The notes beneath the pieces were generated by a model. The model saw only the letters and a program-made list of their open reading frames with translations, ran no database searches and was not told where the DNA came from. This document shows positions 35,296 to 43,809 of a stretch of 64,000 nt of DNA, one piece after another. Made by a program: the position numbers and the translations under genes. This DNA comes from Spongisporangium articulatum (GTDB lineage: Bacteria; Actinomycetota; Actinomycetes; Actinomycetales; Kineosporiaceae): the NCBI RefSeq assembly GCF_044465595.1, contig NZ_JBITLV010000004.1:310001-374000 (forward strand), in the 5' to 3' direction. Within the stretch, counting starts at the first letter, position 1. Each line of letters opens with the position of its first letter.

Positions 35296-36243
35296 TCAGG
35301 CCCGGGCCAGGGACTCCGGGACGACGGGTGCTTCGGGGACGGCGGGTGCCTCGGCCGGCGTCCCGGTCGGCGTGGGCCGCCGGGTGACGAGGAACGAACC
35401 GGCCAGGACGGCGGCGAAACCGGCCACCTTCCAGGCCGTGATCTGCTCGTCGAGGATCAGGGCGCCCGCCACCAGGGCGACCGCGGGGTTCACGTAGGTG
35501 ATGGCCGTGACGCGCATCGGGCCGATCTCGTTCACGAGCGCGAACAGCAGGACGAAGGCCAGTGCGGTGCAGATCAGGGCCAGCCCCACCACCGACAGCA
35601 GCGCCCCGGCCGAGGGCGCCCGGGCCGGCAGCCCGGGCCCGATCAGCATGGCGGGCACGTACACCAGCGCCGCGCCGGCGACGGACACCGCGACCACCCC
35701 GACCCCGGGCAGGTCGGACAGGTAACGAGCCAGGATCACCGGTCCGATCGCGTAACCGACCACCACGAGCCCCATCTCGGCCACCGCGGGCAGGCTGGAG
35801 CCGCCCACGTCGAAACCGACCAGCAGCCCGACGCCGGCCATCCCGAGCGCGAGACCGCTGAGCCCGCCGAGGCCGAGCCGCTCGCCGGGCTCCCCGGTGA
35901 AGCGGGCCCCGAGTACGGCGATCACCGCGCCGACCACCGGCACGGCGGAGATGAGCAGCCCCGTCGTCGAGCTGGGCAGGTCACGCTCGGCGCGGGTCAG
36001 GAACAGCCACGGGACGACGATCTCGATCACCGTGTACGCGGCCATCGGCCGCCACCGCCGCAGCACGGGGACGACGGCGCCCCGGGCGAGGGCCAGGGGT
36101 AGCAGGACCAGGGCCGCCAGCGCCGTCCGCCCGGCCACCACCGTCACGGGCGGCAACTCGTTCACGGCGACCTTGATCATCAGGTACGGGATGCCCCAGG
36201 CGACGCCCAGGGCGAGGAAGAGCAGCGCGGCGCGGCGGTTCAT
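35296..36243 (-). CDS. EamA/DMT superfamily transporter
   Basis: 315 residues from the ATG at 36243 (MNRRAALLFLALGVAWGIPYLMIKVAV). Two EamA repeats of five helices each are visible, the second from EMGLVVVGYAIGPVILARYL through TALAFVLLFALVNEIGPMRVTAITYVNPAVALVAGALILDEQIT. Such proteins export amino acids or other metabolites. A Pro/Ala-rich tail follows. It is divergent from a LysR gene across a 49-bp gap, the usual layout for a LysR-controlled exporter. Confidence 0.92.
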   Translation of the reverse strand: MNRRAALLFLALGVAWGIPYLMIKVAVNELPPVTVVAGRTALAALVLLPLALARGAVVPVLRRWRPMAAYTVIEIVVPWLFLTRAERDLPSSTTGLLISAVPVVGAVIAVLGARFTGEPGERLGLGGLSGLALGMAGVGLLVGFDVGGSSLPAVAEMGLVVVGYAIGPVILARYLSDLPGVGVVAVSVAGAALVYVPAMLIGPGLPARAPSAGALLSVVGLALICTALAFVLLFALVNEIGPMRVTAITYVNPAVALVAGALILDEQITAWKVAGFAAVLAGSFLVTRRPTPTGTPAEAPAVPEAPVVPESLARA

Positions 36244-36270
36244 GGATCGATTCTCGAGCATGCGGATCGT

Positions 36271-36288
36271 TAAGTCCATCTAGACTTG
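36271..36288. promoter_or_regulatory. Dyad in the EamA/LysR divergent promoter
   Basis: AAGTC (36272-36276) and GACTT (36283-36287) form an inverted repeat with a 6-bp spacer, matching the T-N11-A pattern of LysR operators. TAGACT at 36281-36286 also reads as a -10 hexamer six bases before the LysR ATG, so LysR binding would sit on its own promoter (autorepression). Confidence 0.5.
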
Positions 36289-36292
36289 GCGA

Positions 36293-37240
36293 ATGGAATC
36301 GTTCAGTCCGGACTTCATCATGGATCTGCGCCGCCTGCGGGTCCTCCGTGAGGTCGAGCGGCGGGGCACGGTCTCCGCGGCCGCCGAGACGTTGCACCTG
36401 ACCCCCTCGGCGGTCTCCCAGCAGGTGGCCGGCCTGGCCAGGGAGCTGGGCGTCCCGTTGCTGGAGCGCAACGGGCGCCGGGTCCGGCTGACCGGCCAGG
36501 CGAGGGTCCTGCTCGAGCACGCGGACGTCGTCCAGGAGCAGCTGCGGCGCGCCCGCGCCGACCTGGCCGCCTTCGCCGACGGCGAGGTGGGACAGGTCCG
36601 GATCGGGTCGTTGTCCACCGGGATCTCCGCCGTCGTGGCCCCGGCCCTGACCCGGCTGCGCGAGACCCGCCCCGGACTGCAGCTGCAGGTCAGCGAGTCG
36701 GAGCCGCCCGAGTCCTTCGAGCGGCTGGACCGGGGCGAGTTCGACCTGATCGTCAGCTGCGACCACCAGGACGCGCCCAACCGGCACGACCGACGGTTCC
36801 ACCGGGTGGACCTGCTGGTCGACCGGATGGACGCCGTGCTGCCGGTCGATCACCCGCTGGCCGACCCGACCGGGGTCCGGCTCGCCGACCTGTCCCGAGA
36901 GCAGTGGGTCAGTGCCCATCCGAACGACCCGTGTTCGGTGATCATGCAGGCCGTGTGCGCCGGGGTGGGCTTCTCGCCGGACGTCCGGCACTTCTGCCGG
37001 GAGTGGGACGCCGCCGCGGCCCTGGTCGCCGCGGGCGCCGGCGTCGCGCTGGTGCCGCGCACCGCCCAGCCGCTGCGCCAGCCCGGACTGGTCGTCAGCC
37101 CGGTGGTCGACACGATGGCCTCGCGGCTGGTCTACGCGGCGGTGCGGGCCGGGGCCGAGGACGATCCGGCGGTGGCGGCGGCCCTGACCGGGCTCCGGGA
37201 GGTCGCGTCCCGTTCCGAGAACTCATCTGACTCGCTGTAA
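36293..37240 (+). CDS. LysR family transcriptional regulator
   Basis: 315 residues. The winged HTH spans MDLRRLRVLREVERRGTVSAAAETLHLTPSAVSQQVAGLARELGVPLLERNGRRVRLT, followed by an HTH linker helix and a periplasmic-binding-protein-like effector domain (GQVRIGSLSTGISAVVAPAL). The ATG at 36293 follows TAGACT by six bases; an in-frame ATG at 36320 would begin exactly at MDLRRLR, where the family usually begins, so the start is uncertain by nine codons. It probably controls the divergent EamA exporter. Confidence 0.93.
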   Translation: MESFSPDFIMDLRRLRVLREVERRGTVSAAAETLHLTPSAVSQQVAGLARELGVPLLERNGRRVRLTGQARVLLEHADVVQEQLRRARADLAAFADGEVGQVRIGSLSTGISAVVAPALTRLRETRPGLQLQVSESEPPESFERLDRGEFDLIVSCDHQDAPNRHDRRFHRVDLLVDRMDAVLPVDHPLADPTGVRLADLSREQWVSAHPNDPCSVIMQAVCAGVGFSPDVRHFCREWDAAAALVAAGAGVALVPRTAQPLRQPGLVVSPVVDTMASRLVYAAVRAGAEDDPAVAAALTGLREVASRSENSSDSL

Positions 37241-37243
37241 CTG

Positions 37244-37258
37244 CGTTGCTACGCAACG
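37244..37258. terminator. Short hairpin after the LysR gene
   Basis: CGTTGC-tac-GCAACG is a perfect 6-bp stem starting 4 bp after the LysR stop and followed by an A/T-rich AATTT. It is compact but in the right place to end LysR transcription. Confidence 0.45.
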
Positions 37259-37348
37259 AATTTCATGCTGGGCGTGTCGGCGTGGTTTTGTGCACAAGAA
37301 CTGATAACGCCGGGGTCACGGTCCGATGGCATGGGTAGCATCACGAAC

Positions 37349-38143
37349 GTGAGTCGGGACGGAGCAGACACTGCTGCCCTAAGCCGCATTGCGGTCGGGG
37401 CGGCCGTCGTCGAGCCCATGACCTGGGGCAGCGCGACCGCCACCGGCAAGCGCCGGCAGAACCAGGACTCGCTGCTCGCCCGCTTTCCGGTCTTCGTCGT
37501 CGCGGACGGGATGGGCGGTCACAGCGGCGGGGAGGTGGCGAGCGAGCTCGCCGTGGGGGTGTTCCGGGCGTTGGCCGTACGCGGCGAACTGGCCCCGGAG
37601 GACGTGACCACCGCGGTCGAGACCGCCAACGAACAGATCGTCGCCGCCGCGAAGCGCGACCAGCTGCTGGCCGGCATGGGCACCACGCTCGTCGGCCTGG
37701 TGCTGGTGCACGACGACGACGAGCCGTACTGGCTCGCCGTGAACATCGGTGACTCCCGGCTGTACCGGTTCCGCGAGGGGCGGCTCAGCCAGGTCACCGT
37801 CGACCACAGCTACGTGCAGGAACTGGTCGAGGCGGGCCGCATCGGCCCCGTCGAGGCGCGCACCCACGCCGACCGCAACGTCGTCACCCGCATCCTCGGG
37901 ATGCACGGGCGGCACCGCGCGGACTACTGGGTGTTCCCGCCGGAACCGGGGGAGCGGTTCCTGCTGTGTTCCGACGGTCTCTACGCGGAACTCATGGACG
38001 AGACCATCGAGACCGTCCTCGGACGGTTCTCCGACCCCGAGAAGGCTGCCGACGAGCTGGTGCGACTCGCACTGCGCAGCGGTGGCAACGACAACGTGAG
38101 CGTCATCGTGGTAGACGCCGGCAAGGACGGATCCGGCACATGA
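37349..38143 (+). CDS. PP2C family protein serine/threonine phosphatase
   Basis: 264 residues from the GTG at 37349. PP2C motifs are present in order: KRRQNQDS, VFVVADGMGGHSGGEVAS (metal Asp/Gly), GMGTTLVGLVL, NIGDSRLYRFREG, TVDHSYVQELVEAG, FLLCSDGLY and GGNDNVSVIVVDA. The GTG is chosen because TAGCAT (37336-37341) lies seven bases before it; ATGs at 37331 and upstream are alternatives. It is translationally coupled (ATGA) to an FHA protein, so it probably removes phosphates from Thr residues that the FHA domain reads. Confidence 0.92.
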   Translation: MSRDGADTAALSRIAVGAAVVEPMTWGSATATGKRRQNQDSLLARFPVFVVADGMGGHSGGEVASELAVGVFRALAVRGELAPEDVTTAVETANEQIVAAAKRDQLLAGMGTTLVGLVLVHDDDEPYWLAVNIGDSRLYRFREGRLSQVTVDHSYVQELVEAGRIGPVEARTHADRNVVTRILGMHGRHRADYWVFPPEPGERFLLCSDGLYAELMDETIETVLGRFSDPEKAADELVRLALRSGGNDNVSVIVVDAGKDGSGT

Positions 38144-39963
38144 CCGATCATCTCTATCGCCCCGGCTCGTGGTTCGCGCTGGTCGCCCCGCGGGCGGCGC
38201 TGCTGGTGGACGGCGAGTTCCCGCTCGACCGCCTCGCCTCGCTCTGGGAGGCGTGCCGCAACCGGCCGACCCTGAACGAGCTGATGAACCTGGTCAGCGC
38301 CGGTCAGCTCATGGACCTGCCCGGGTTCGCCCTGGCCGTGGCCGACGCCGACCAGGTGCGGGTCATCGTGCGCGCCGGCGTCAGCGCCGTCGGCAGTGAC
38401 CTGAAGGGTGACCCGCGCACCGTGGACGGCGGCTCGGTCAGCACCTGGGTCGAGGATGCGCTCGCGGCCGGTTCGCGCGTCCGCCTGACGCGGGCGGAGG
38501 CCAAGGCGGACGGCGTGACCCTGCCGGTCAGCGGTGGTGTCGTGATGGCCGAGGAGCTGTGGTGGCAGCCCGAGGAACTGCCCGTCGAGGAGGTCCAGGC
38601 GGCTCCCGCCGAACTCGTCGGCGCGGCGGCGGGGGGCGTCGTCCTCAACGGAGGCGCCACGGGCGGTGTGGCCCTGAACGGCGGGGCCCCCGTGCCGGTC
38701 GGTGCCGGGATGAACGGCATGCACAACCCGGCGATGAACGGTGCGATGAGCGGCACCGGCATGAACGGCATGCACAACCCCGCGATGAACGGTGCGATGA
38801 GCGGCACCGGCATGAACGGCATGCACAACCCCGCGATGAACGGCGCCATGAGCGGGGCGATGAACGGCGCCGGGATGAACGGGATGAACGGCGCCGGGAT
38901 GAACGGGGCGGCGGACGGGCCCGGGATGAACGGGGTCGGCGTGAACGGGCCCGGCGTGAACGGGCCCGGCGTGAACGGCAACGGGATGAACGGCCCCGGG
39001 ATGAACGGCAACGGGATGAACGGCGCCGGGATGAACGGCGCCGGCATGAACGGCAACGGGATGAACGGAGGCGACGGCAACGGCTTCGTGAGCGACCCCT
39101 CGTTCGACCTCGGTGGCCGGTCCGACCTCGAGCGTCTGCTCGCCTCGGGGCGCAACGCGACGGAGGCGGTCCGGCCCGGCGGTATGGCTCAGCAGCCCGC
39201 CGGGCAGCCGATGGGCCAGCCGGCCAACGAGCCCATGACCCAGGTGGTCGGCGTCGGCCAGTCGGGGCTGCCGGTGCGGCCGGTCGCCCACGCCGGCATG
39301 GGTGCTGCGGCTCCCTCCCGGCCCGCGCCCGGCAACCCCGGCATGGGTGGTGCGGCCGACCGCACGGGTGACATCCGGGCCCTGCGCGAGCCCGGCTCGC
39401 TCGTGCCGGCGCGCGGTGGTCGTTCGCCCCAGGCGCCGCAGGCCCCGGTCGGCGACAGCCCGACCACGGTCTTCAAGGCGCCCGACGTCACCATGGACGA
39501 TCCGTCCATGGTGATGGGCGTGACCTGCCGCTACGGGCACGTGAACCCGCCGCAGCAGGGCCGGTGCCGGGTCTGCGGTGTCGAGGTCCCGTTCCAGCAG
39601 CCCACTCCGCAGCAGCGTCCGTCCCTGGGCACGCTGCGGTTCTCGACGGGCCAGACGGTCACGCTCGACCGCCCGGTCATCATCGGCCGCGCGCCCTACG
39701 CCGACCGCGTGGCCGGCGGTCAGATTCCGCGCCTGGTCCGGCTGGACGACGAGGGCCAGCTGATCTCGCGCAGCCACGTCGAGGTCCGGCTGGACGGCTG
39801 GAACGTCGTCCTGGAAGACCTGAACTCGGCCAACGGCACGTACCTGACCGAGCCGGGCCGCCACCCGGAGCAGGTCGAGCCCGGTGACGGCTACGTCCTC
39901 GAGCCGGGCACCGAAGTGGCCCTGTCGCAGCACATCTCGTTCATCTACGAGGTCGGCGAGTAG
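38140..39963 (+). CDS. Zinc-ribbon and FHA domain protein with MNG repeats
   Basis: 607 residues. Residues ~1-160 form an N-terminal domain (RPGSWFALVAPRAALLVDG). Residues ~185-310 are low complexity, built on GMNG/AMNGAMSG units; three copies of a 17-residue unit repeat at 51-bp spacing (ATGs at 38710, 38761, 38812). A treble-clef-like zinc site CRYGHVNPPQQGRCRVCG begins at 463. A C-terminal FHA domain (~510-600) has IIGRAPYAD, LISRSHVEVRLD and LEDLNSANGTYL for phosphothreonine binding. It is co-translated with the PP2C phosphatase. Confidence 0.88.
   Translation: MTDHLYRPGSWFALVAPRAALLVDGEFPLDRLASLWEACRNRPTLNELMNLVSAGQLMDLPGFALAVADADQVRVIVRAGVSAVGSDLKGDPRTVDGGSVSTWVEDALAAGSRVRLTRAEAKADGVTLPVSGGVVMAEELWWQPEELPVEEVQAAPAELVGAAAGGVVLNGGATGGVALNGGAPVPVGAGMNGMHNPAMNGAMSGTGMNGMHNPAMNGAMSGTGMNGMHNPAMNGAMSGAMNGAGMNGMNGAGMNGAADGPGMNGVGVNGPGVNGPGVNGNGMNGPGMNGNGMNGAGMNGAGMNGNGMNGGDGNGFVSDPSFDLGGRSDLERLLASGRNATEAVRPGGMAQQPAGQPMGQPANEPMTQVVGVGQSGLPVRPVAHAGMGAAAPSRPAPGNPGMGGAADRTGDIRALREPGSLVPARGGRSPQAPQAPVGDSPTTVFKAPDVTMDDPSMVMGVTCRYGHVNPPQQGRCRVCGVEVPFQQPTPQQRPSLGTLRFSTGQTVTLDRPVIIGRAPYADRVAGGQIPRLVRLDDEGQLISRSHVEVRLDGWNVVLEDLNSANGTYLTEPGRHPEQVEPGDGYVLEPGTEVALSQHISFIYEVGE
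38707..39069. repeat. In-gene Met-Asn-Gly tandem repeats
   Basis: Tandem coding repeats based on ATGAACGG. Three near-identical 51-bp units come first, then shorter GGxATGAAC and GGCGTGAAC units, all in frame. Changes are mostly synonymous. The length is likely to vary between strains. Confidence 0.85.
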
Positions 39964-40151
39964 ATCACCCGGGTGTCGCTCCACGCTGTTCCGATCAGGC
40001 CCTGGGGCCCGGACGGGGCGGCGGGTGGCGGCACGGCGCGGTCGGCGGTGAGCACCCGGGCCCCGGCCGCGAGCAGCGCGACGAGCAGCGCCGTACCCAC
40101 CCAGTAGCGCAGCCAGCGCGGGGCGCCGGGACGGTCCGCCGCGCCACCCAC
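39945..40151 (-). CDS. Small single-helix membrane protein
   Basis: 68 residues: RYWVGTALLVALLAAGARVLT is one membrane helix, followed by a short Pro-rich outside tail. The GTG start is 1 bp after the stop of the ferric-reductase-like gene and runs in the same direction, so the two are probably co-translated. The 3' end overlaps the FHA gene by 19 bp. The family is not recognised. Confidence 0.55.
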   Translation of the reverse strand: MGGAADRPGAPRWLRYWVGTALLVALLAAGARVLTADRAVPPPAAPSGPQGLIGTAWSDTRVIYSPTS

Positions 40152-40152
40152 C

Positions 40153-41490
40153 TCAGACGGCCGAGAACTGTTCGGCGTGCACCCGGGCCGCGGGGACGCC
40201 GAGCTGCTCGGCCGCGCCGCGGACCGCGGTGACCATCCCGTCGGGCCCGCACACGTGCACCTCCAGCCCGATGCGCCGTCGCCGGGTCCGGATCAACGAG
40301 GCCAGCAGGGCGGCGTCGACGCGGCCGGTGGGTCCCCGCCAGCCGGGCCCCGGCGCCGACAACACCTCGACGACCTCGAGGCCGAGCCGCCGGGCGAGCC
40401 AGGCCAGCTCGTCACGGAACAGCAGGTCGTGCTCGTGCCGGGCAGCGACCACCAGCAGTCCCGGCAACCGCTCCTCCCGGCTGGACAGGGTGCGCAGCAT
40501 GCTCATCATCGGGGTGATGCCGACGCCGCCGGCGACGAGCAGCAGGTGCGGCGCCCGCGGGGCCCCGGCCGTGAACGAGCCGTGCGGGCCGTCCACCCGG
40601 ACCCGGGTTCCCGGGGCCAGACCGCCCACGCCGTGGGTGAAGTCGCCGGCGTCGCGGATGGTGAACTCGAGCCGGCGCCGGGCTGCGGCACTGGAGGCGA
40701 TGCTGAACGGGTGGTCGTCCCAGCGGGACGTGCGTCCGGCCACGCTGATCCAGGCGAACTGGCCGGGCTGGAACCGCAGGCCCCGCCGCCAGGGGTGCCG
40801 GGGGCGCAGCGCCACGGTCCAGACGTCGGGCGACTCCCGGTAGAGCCGTTCGACGACGTAGTCGAACCGGGCGCCGCGCAGCGGGCGCAGCAGCCAGCGG
40901 TTCGTCAGGACGGCGAGCAGCAACCCGGACGTCGCGAAGTACCAGGCCCGCATCGCCGGGTCCTGGATCAGGTGCCGCAGCCACCAGACGTGCAGCCCGG
41001 TGAGGACCAGAGCGCCGGCGGTCAGGACGGCGTGCACCGCGCGCCACCACTCGTAGCGGATCCGCAGCCGACGGCGCAGCAACGTCGACAGCCAGATCAG
41101 CAGCAGGCAGGCGGTGGCGACCGTGGCCGCACGGGCGCGGGCCGGGGCGTCGACGACGAGCAGCAGCCCGACGTTACGGCCGGGGTCGTCGGCCACGACC
41201 AGGGCGACGTGCGCGAGTACCAGGGCCAGCGTCGCCCCGCCCAGCCAGCGGTGCCCGGCCAGCACCGTGTCGATGCCGAAAGCCTTGCTCAGGAAGCGGA
41301 TCCGCGAGGCCGCGAGGACGGTCAGGAGCAGGCAGGAGGCGGCCAGCACGCCGGTGGTCAGGCCCAGTTCGAGGAAGGGGCGCCCGGTGGGTGCGGCGTC
41401 CACGCTGAGCGCCAGCGGGACGAGCAGGGCGACCGGCACGAGCGTCCCGACGGTGAGCCGGGCGATCCGGTGGGTGAGCGTGGCCAGCAC
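40153..41490 (-). CDS. Ferric reductase-like membrane flavoprotein with NAD-binding domain
   Basis: 445 residues. Residues ~10-210 contain six helices with the ferric-reductase heme-type histidines (GHRWLGGATLALVLAHVAL; WWRAVHAVLTAGALVLTGLHVWWLRH). Then comes an FAD-binding barrel (RFQPGQFAWISVAG, DDHPFSIASS) and an NAD(P) domain (LLLVAGGVGITPMMSMLRTL, HVCGPDGMV). There is no 2Fe-2S domain. It moves electrons from NAD(P)H across the membrane to an outside acceptor. A small membrane protein gene follows 1 bp later. Confidence 0.9.
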   Translation of the reverse strand: MLATLTHRIARLTVGTLVPVALLVPLALSVDAAPTGRPFLELGLTTGVLAASCLLLTVLAASRIRFLSKAFGIDTVLAGHRWLGGATLALVLAHVALVVADDPGRNVGLLLVVDAPARARAATVATACLLLIWLSTLLRRRLRIRYEWWRAVHAVLTAGALVLTGLHVWWLRHLIQDPAMRAWYFATSGLLLAVLTNRWLLRPLRGARFDYVVERLYRESPDVWTVALRPRHPWRRGLRFQPGQFAWISVAGRTSRWDDHPFSIASSAAARRRLEFTIRDAGDFTHGVGGLAPGTRVRVDGPHGSFTAGAPRAPHLLLVAGGVGITPMMSMLRTLSSREERLPGLLVVAARHEHDLLFRDELAWLARRLGLEVVEVLSAPGPGWRGPTGRVDAALLASLIRTRRRRIGLEVHVCGPDGMVTAVRGAAEQLGVPAARVHAEQFSAV

Positions 41491-41561
41491 GGTGCGATGA
41501 CCCCCGTCGTCCGGGTACGGATCTCTGACCCGAGCACGCTAAGCGGCCTGACCTGCCCTTT

Positions 41562-42299
41562 TCATGTGTCATTGGCAGGTGCTCCTGGCAGGAGTACCTG
41601 GCCCGCGCGCCATCCGGTCCGCTGCGACGGCGTGGCCGGTGGAGCTACGTGCCGCCCGCCGCGCGACCAGTGCTGCGGGTCGGCGATGCGCAGCTCCGGC
41701 CGCCACGCGACCAGCCGGGCGACCGCGGCCCCCACCTCTTCCACCTCTTCCACCTCTTCACGGTCGCCCCGCAACCATTCCCCCCGTTGATCATGCACAA
41801 ACGCAGCATCTCCGCCGTGATCATGCGCAAACGCATCATGCGTTTGCGCATGATCGACGGGGAAGTTCTGCGTTTGTGCATGATCAACGTCGGAGGCGGT
41901 CTGCGGGTCGGGACGTGCGACCGTCGCGTCGGTGACCGGCTGCGCGGCCGGGCGGACCCGCTCAGGTGGCTCGGCGTCGTCCACCGAGGTGCGCGTCTTG
42001 CCGCGCGAGACCGGTTGTGCCACATGTTGTTCCGGCGGGTCGGTGACCGGGCCGGCGTCGGGCAGGGCCGCCACCGGCGGTGGCTCGAGGGGCGGGGGAG
42101 TCGTCCCGCGCAGGCCGGTGGTCAGGGCCGCCGAGGCCAGGCCGAGCCCCACGGACGAGCGCAGGAGCAGGGTGGTCCGGGACGTCGGGCGGACCTGGCT
42201 GGGCCGGAACGGGATGGCCGGCCCCTCCGCCCGGTGGGCCCGCCGTCCGGTCGGGCGCTTACGTCGTCCTCGCGCCCCCGGCGCCTCCACTGATTTCAC
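41562..42299 (-). CDS. Hypothetical membrane-anchored protein carrying a palindromic insert
   Basis: 245 residues. A basic N-terminus precedes one hydrophobic helix (TLLLRSSVGLGLASAALTTGL), a Pro-rich stretch, a His/Asp/Gln-rich segment (VDHAQTQ, VDHAQTHDAF, HDHGGDAAFVHD) and an acidic EEVEEVEEVG run. The His-rich segment is encoded by the 105-bp palindrome at 41785-41889. The remainder has normal GC3 and could be a real protein, but I recognise no family. The start is uncertain. Confidence 0.5.
   Translation of the reverse strand: MKSVEAPGARGRRKRPTGRRAHRAEGPAIPFRPSQVRPTSRTTLLLRSSVGLGLASAALTTGLRGTTPPPLEPPPVAALPDAGPVTDPPEQHVAQPVSRGKTRTSVDDAEPPERVRPAAQPVTDATVARPDPQTASDVDHAQTQNFPVDHAQTHDAFAHDHGGDAAFVHDQRGEWLRGDREEVEEVEEVGAAVARLVAWRPELRIADPQHWSRGGRHVAPPATPSQRTGWRAGQVLLPGAPANDT
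41785..41889. repeat. Nested double palindrome, four copies of one unit
   Basis: The outer arms 41785-41806 and 41868-41889 are exact 22-bp inverted copies (core TTGATCATGCACAAACGC). The inner arms 41819-41836 and 41838-41855 are exact 18-bp copies (core GATCATGCGCAAACGC) with a 1-nt loop. All four arms are versions of one ~22-bp unit, two in each direction. The element is 105 bp, or 35 codons, and stays in frame with the minus-strand ORF. Confidence 0.93.
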
Positions 42300-42440
42300 G
42301 AAGAGTGACGCTATTGCTACAACGAGTAAGAAGCCCGGAGGCGTCCGTTAAGCGACACTCAGGAGATCCATAGCTGTTCGCCCGGTCCGGCCACTCCCGT
42401 CCCGCCGGTCCCTGACGACCCGGGACTCAGGGCTGCGGGC

Positions 42441-43385
42441 TCAACTCGCGTGCAGCGAGGTGACGCCCGCCGAGAGCGTCGTGCCGTCGGTGTTCAGCTC
42501 GCTGAGGGCCTGCGACACCCGCTGCACCACGTCGCCGTTGATCGGCAGCGACAGGTGGCCCACGCCGTGCACGAGCTCGTTGCGCACGGTCAGGTCCCGG
42601 TGGTTCAGCCGCGCGTTGTCGTGCGGCACGACCAGCTGGTCGATGTCGGACCAGAAGGCCAGGAAGCGCGTACGGCAGCCTCGGGCGGGCTCGTCGAGCT
42701 CCTCGAACAGATCGCTGCCGGGTCGCAGCTGCCGGCCGAGGTTGGCGGGGATGACGTGCGCGGCGAGCGACCCGTGGTGGGGGGTCCCCAACGTGACCAG
42801 CGTGTGCACGCGCTCGTCGCCGCCCAGCCGCTGCACGTAGTAACGCGCGATCAGCCCGCCCAGGCTGTGACCCACGATGTGGATCCGCTCGTAGCCGGTC
42901 TCGCCCACCAGTTCCTCGACGGCGGCCGCGAGACCCTCGGCGGCGGCCCGGATGTCGTTGGTGATCGGTGAGTAGTTCAGCGTGACGACGCGGGTGAAGC
43001 CGAACGCCCTCAGTCGCCGGATCAGCAGCGCGAAGATGGCCCGGTTGTCGAGCATCCCGTGCACCAGCAGGATCGGCGTGGTCGCGGCGTCGGTGTTGTT
43101 GATCATCAGGCTGCGCTGCCGCGGGGTCAGACCCTCGAAGTTGTAGCGCTCCACGTGCGAGCCGCGCTCGCGCAGGATGCCCATCGGGTACATGGCGAGA
43201 TGGGCGGCCAGCCATACGCTCTCGGTCGCCGCGCCGCGCAGGCCGCGCGGCGTGGCCAGGGCCCGCAGGTCGCGGCCGAGGCGCACCGCGATGCCGCGGT
43301 ACGTGTTGCGGGCCGAGGGGGACGTCGTCCGCCCCGCCTTGGCGGGTACGCGCGCCAGGGCACCGGTCTGGCCGTTACGAGCCAT
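42441..43385 (-). CDS. Esterase/lipase of the alpha/beta hydrolase fold
   Basis: 314 residues from the ATG at 43385, chosen for the strong GGAGGTG ribosome binding site just upstream. TPILLVHGMLDNRAIF is the oxyanion-hole strand, IHIVGHSLGGLIARYY has the nucleophilic Ser, TLGTPHHGSL is typical of triacylglycerol lipase/PGAP1-like enzymes, and late Asp and His residues (FWSDIDQLVVP; VHGVGHLSLP) complete the triad. There is no clear signal peptide. A TetR-type dyad lies in its promoter. Confidence 0.9.
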   Translation of the reverse strand: MARNGQTGALARVPAKAGRTTSPSARNTYRGIAVRLGRDLRALATPRGLRGAATESVWLAAHLAMYPMGILRERGSHVERYNFEGLTPRQRSLMINNTDAATTPILLVHGMLDNRAIFALLIRRLRAFGFTRVVTLNYSPITNDIRAAAEGLAAAVEELVGETGYERIHIVGHSLGGLIARYYVQRLGGDERVHTLVTLGTPHHGSLAAHVIPANLGRQLRPGSDLFEELDEPARGCRTRFLAFWSDIDQLVVPHDNARLNHRDLTVRNELVHGVGHLSLPINGDVVQRVSQALSELNTDGTTLSAGVTSLHAS

Positions 43386-43809
43386 CTCTGCACCTCCGTC
43401 GTCACAGTGGCGAGTGAACCGGTCACTCACCGTTCCGCAATCCCTGCCACGAATGGCCGACGTCGGCGCGGCGCGCCGATGCGTCGTCCATCACATAGTC
43501 GCTCACAATTACTGATTGCGCGTTCCACTGTCCGGGGGATCACCCGATTGGTGCCGTGAATGCCCGATTTGACACCCGGTGCCAGCGTCCGCGGTCGAGA
43601 CGGGCACGAACCGGGCCGCGGCCTGCTGTTCGCGACGCCGTGGATGCGGGTCGGCCGGGCGGGGGACCGCCGCACGAGTCCGCGGGTGGAAGGCTCGGAC
43701 GGGTGTCCGATCCGAAAGTGACGAGCAGCACGGCGGCCCGTGAAGGCCGTTCCGCCTGTCCGGACTAGGCTCGGCCTGAAAATTCTGTCCCCGTTGTTGA
43801 GGACCATCC
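43386..43809. other. Intergenic region between lipase and sucC
   Basis: 424 bp without a convincing gene. Near the lipase it holds a dyad (43412-43428). Near sucC, TAGGCT at 43767 followed by a leader of about 30 nt and GAGGA just before the GTG fits a sucCD promoter with a normal ribosome binding site. The middle part shows nothing I can name. Confidence 0.45.
43412..43428. promoter_or_regulatory. TetR-type operator candidate upstream of the lipase gene
   Basis: GAGTGA-accgg-TCACTC is a perfect 6-bp inverted repeat centred about 35 bp before the lipase start. The shape, a short GC-centred palindrome with GTGA/TCAC arms, is typical of TetR-family sites in actinobacteria. No regulator gene is adjacent. 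Confidence 0.45.

Noticed and set aside
36946..36960. TGATCATG in the LysR gene as another mobile palindrome
   Set aside because: There is no inverted partner nearby and it encodes a normal part of the effector domain. Similar isolated hits in purN and sucD are ordinary codons.
38707..39069. Regular 51-bp repeats that might suggest a CRISPR-like array
   Set aside because: Units are contiguous, in frame, contain no unique spacers and encode a Met-Asn-Gly repeat; there are no cas genes.
37981..39984. A 667-codon minus-strand frame opposite the first FHA gene
   Set aside because: It mirrors the MNG repeats as HPGAVH and lacks any domain; the plus strand encodes recognisable zinc and FHA motifs.
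43427..43807. 126-codon minus-strand frame in the lipase-sucC gap
   Set aside because: Arg/Pro/Gly-rich without a ribosome binding site or recognisable features; it overlaps the probable sucC promoter.
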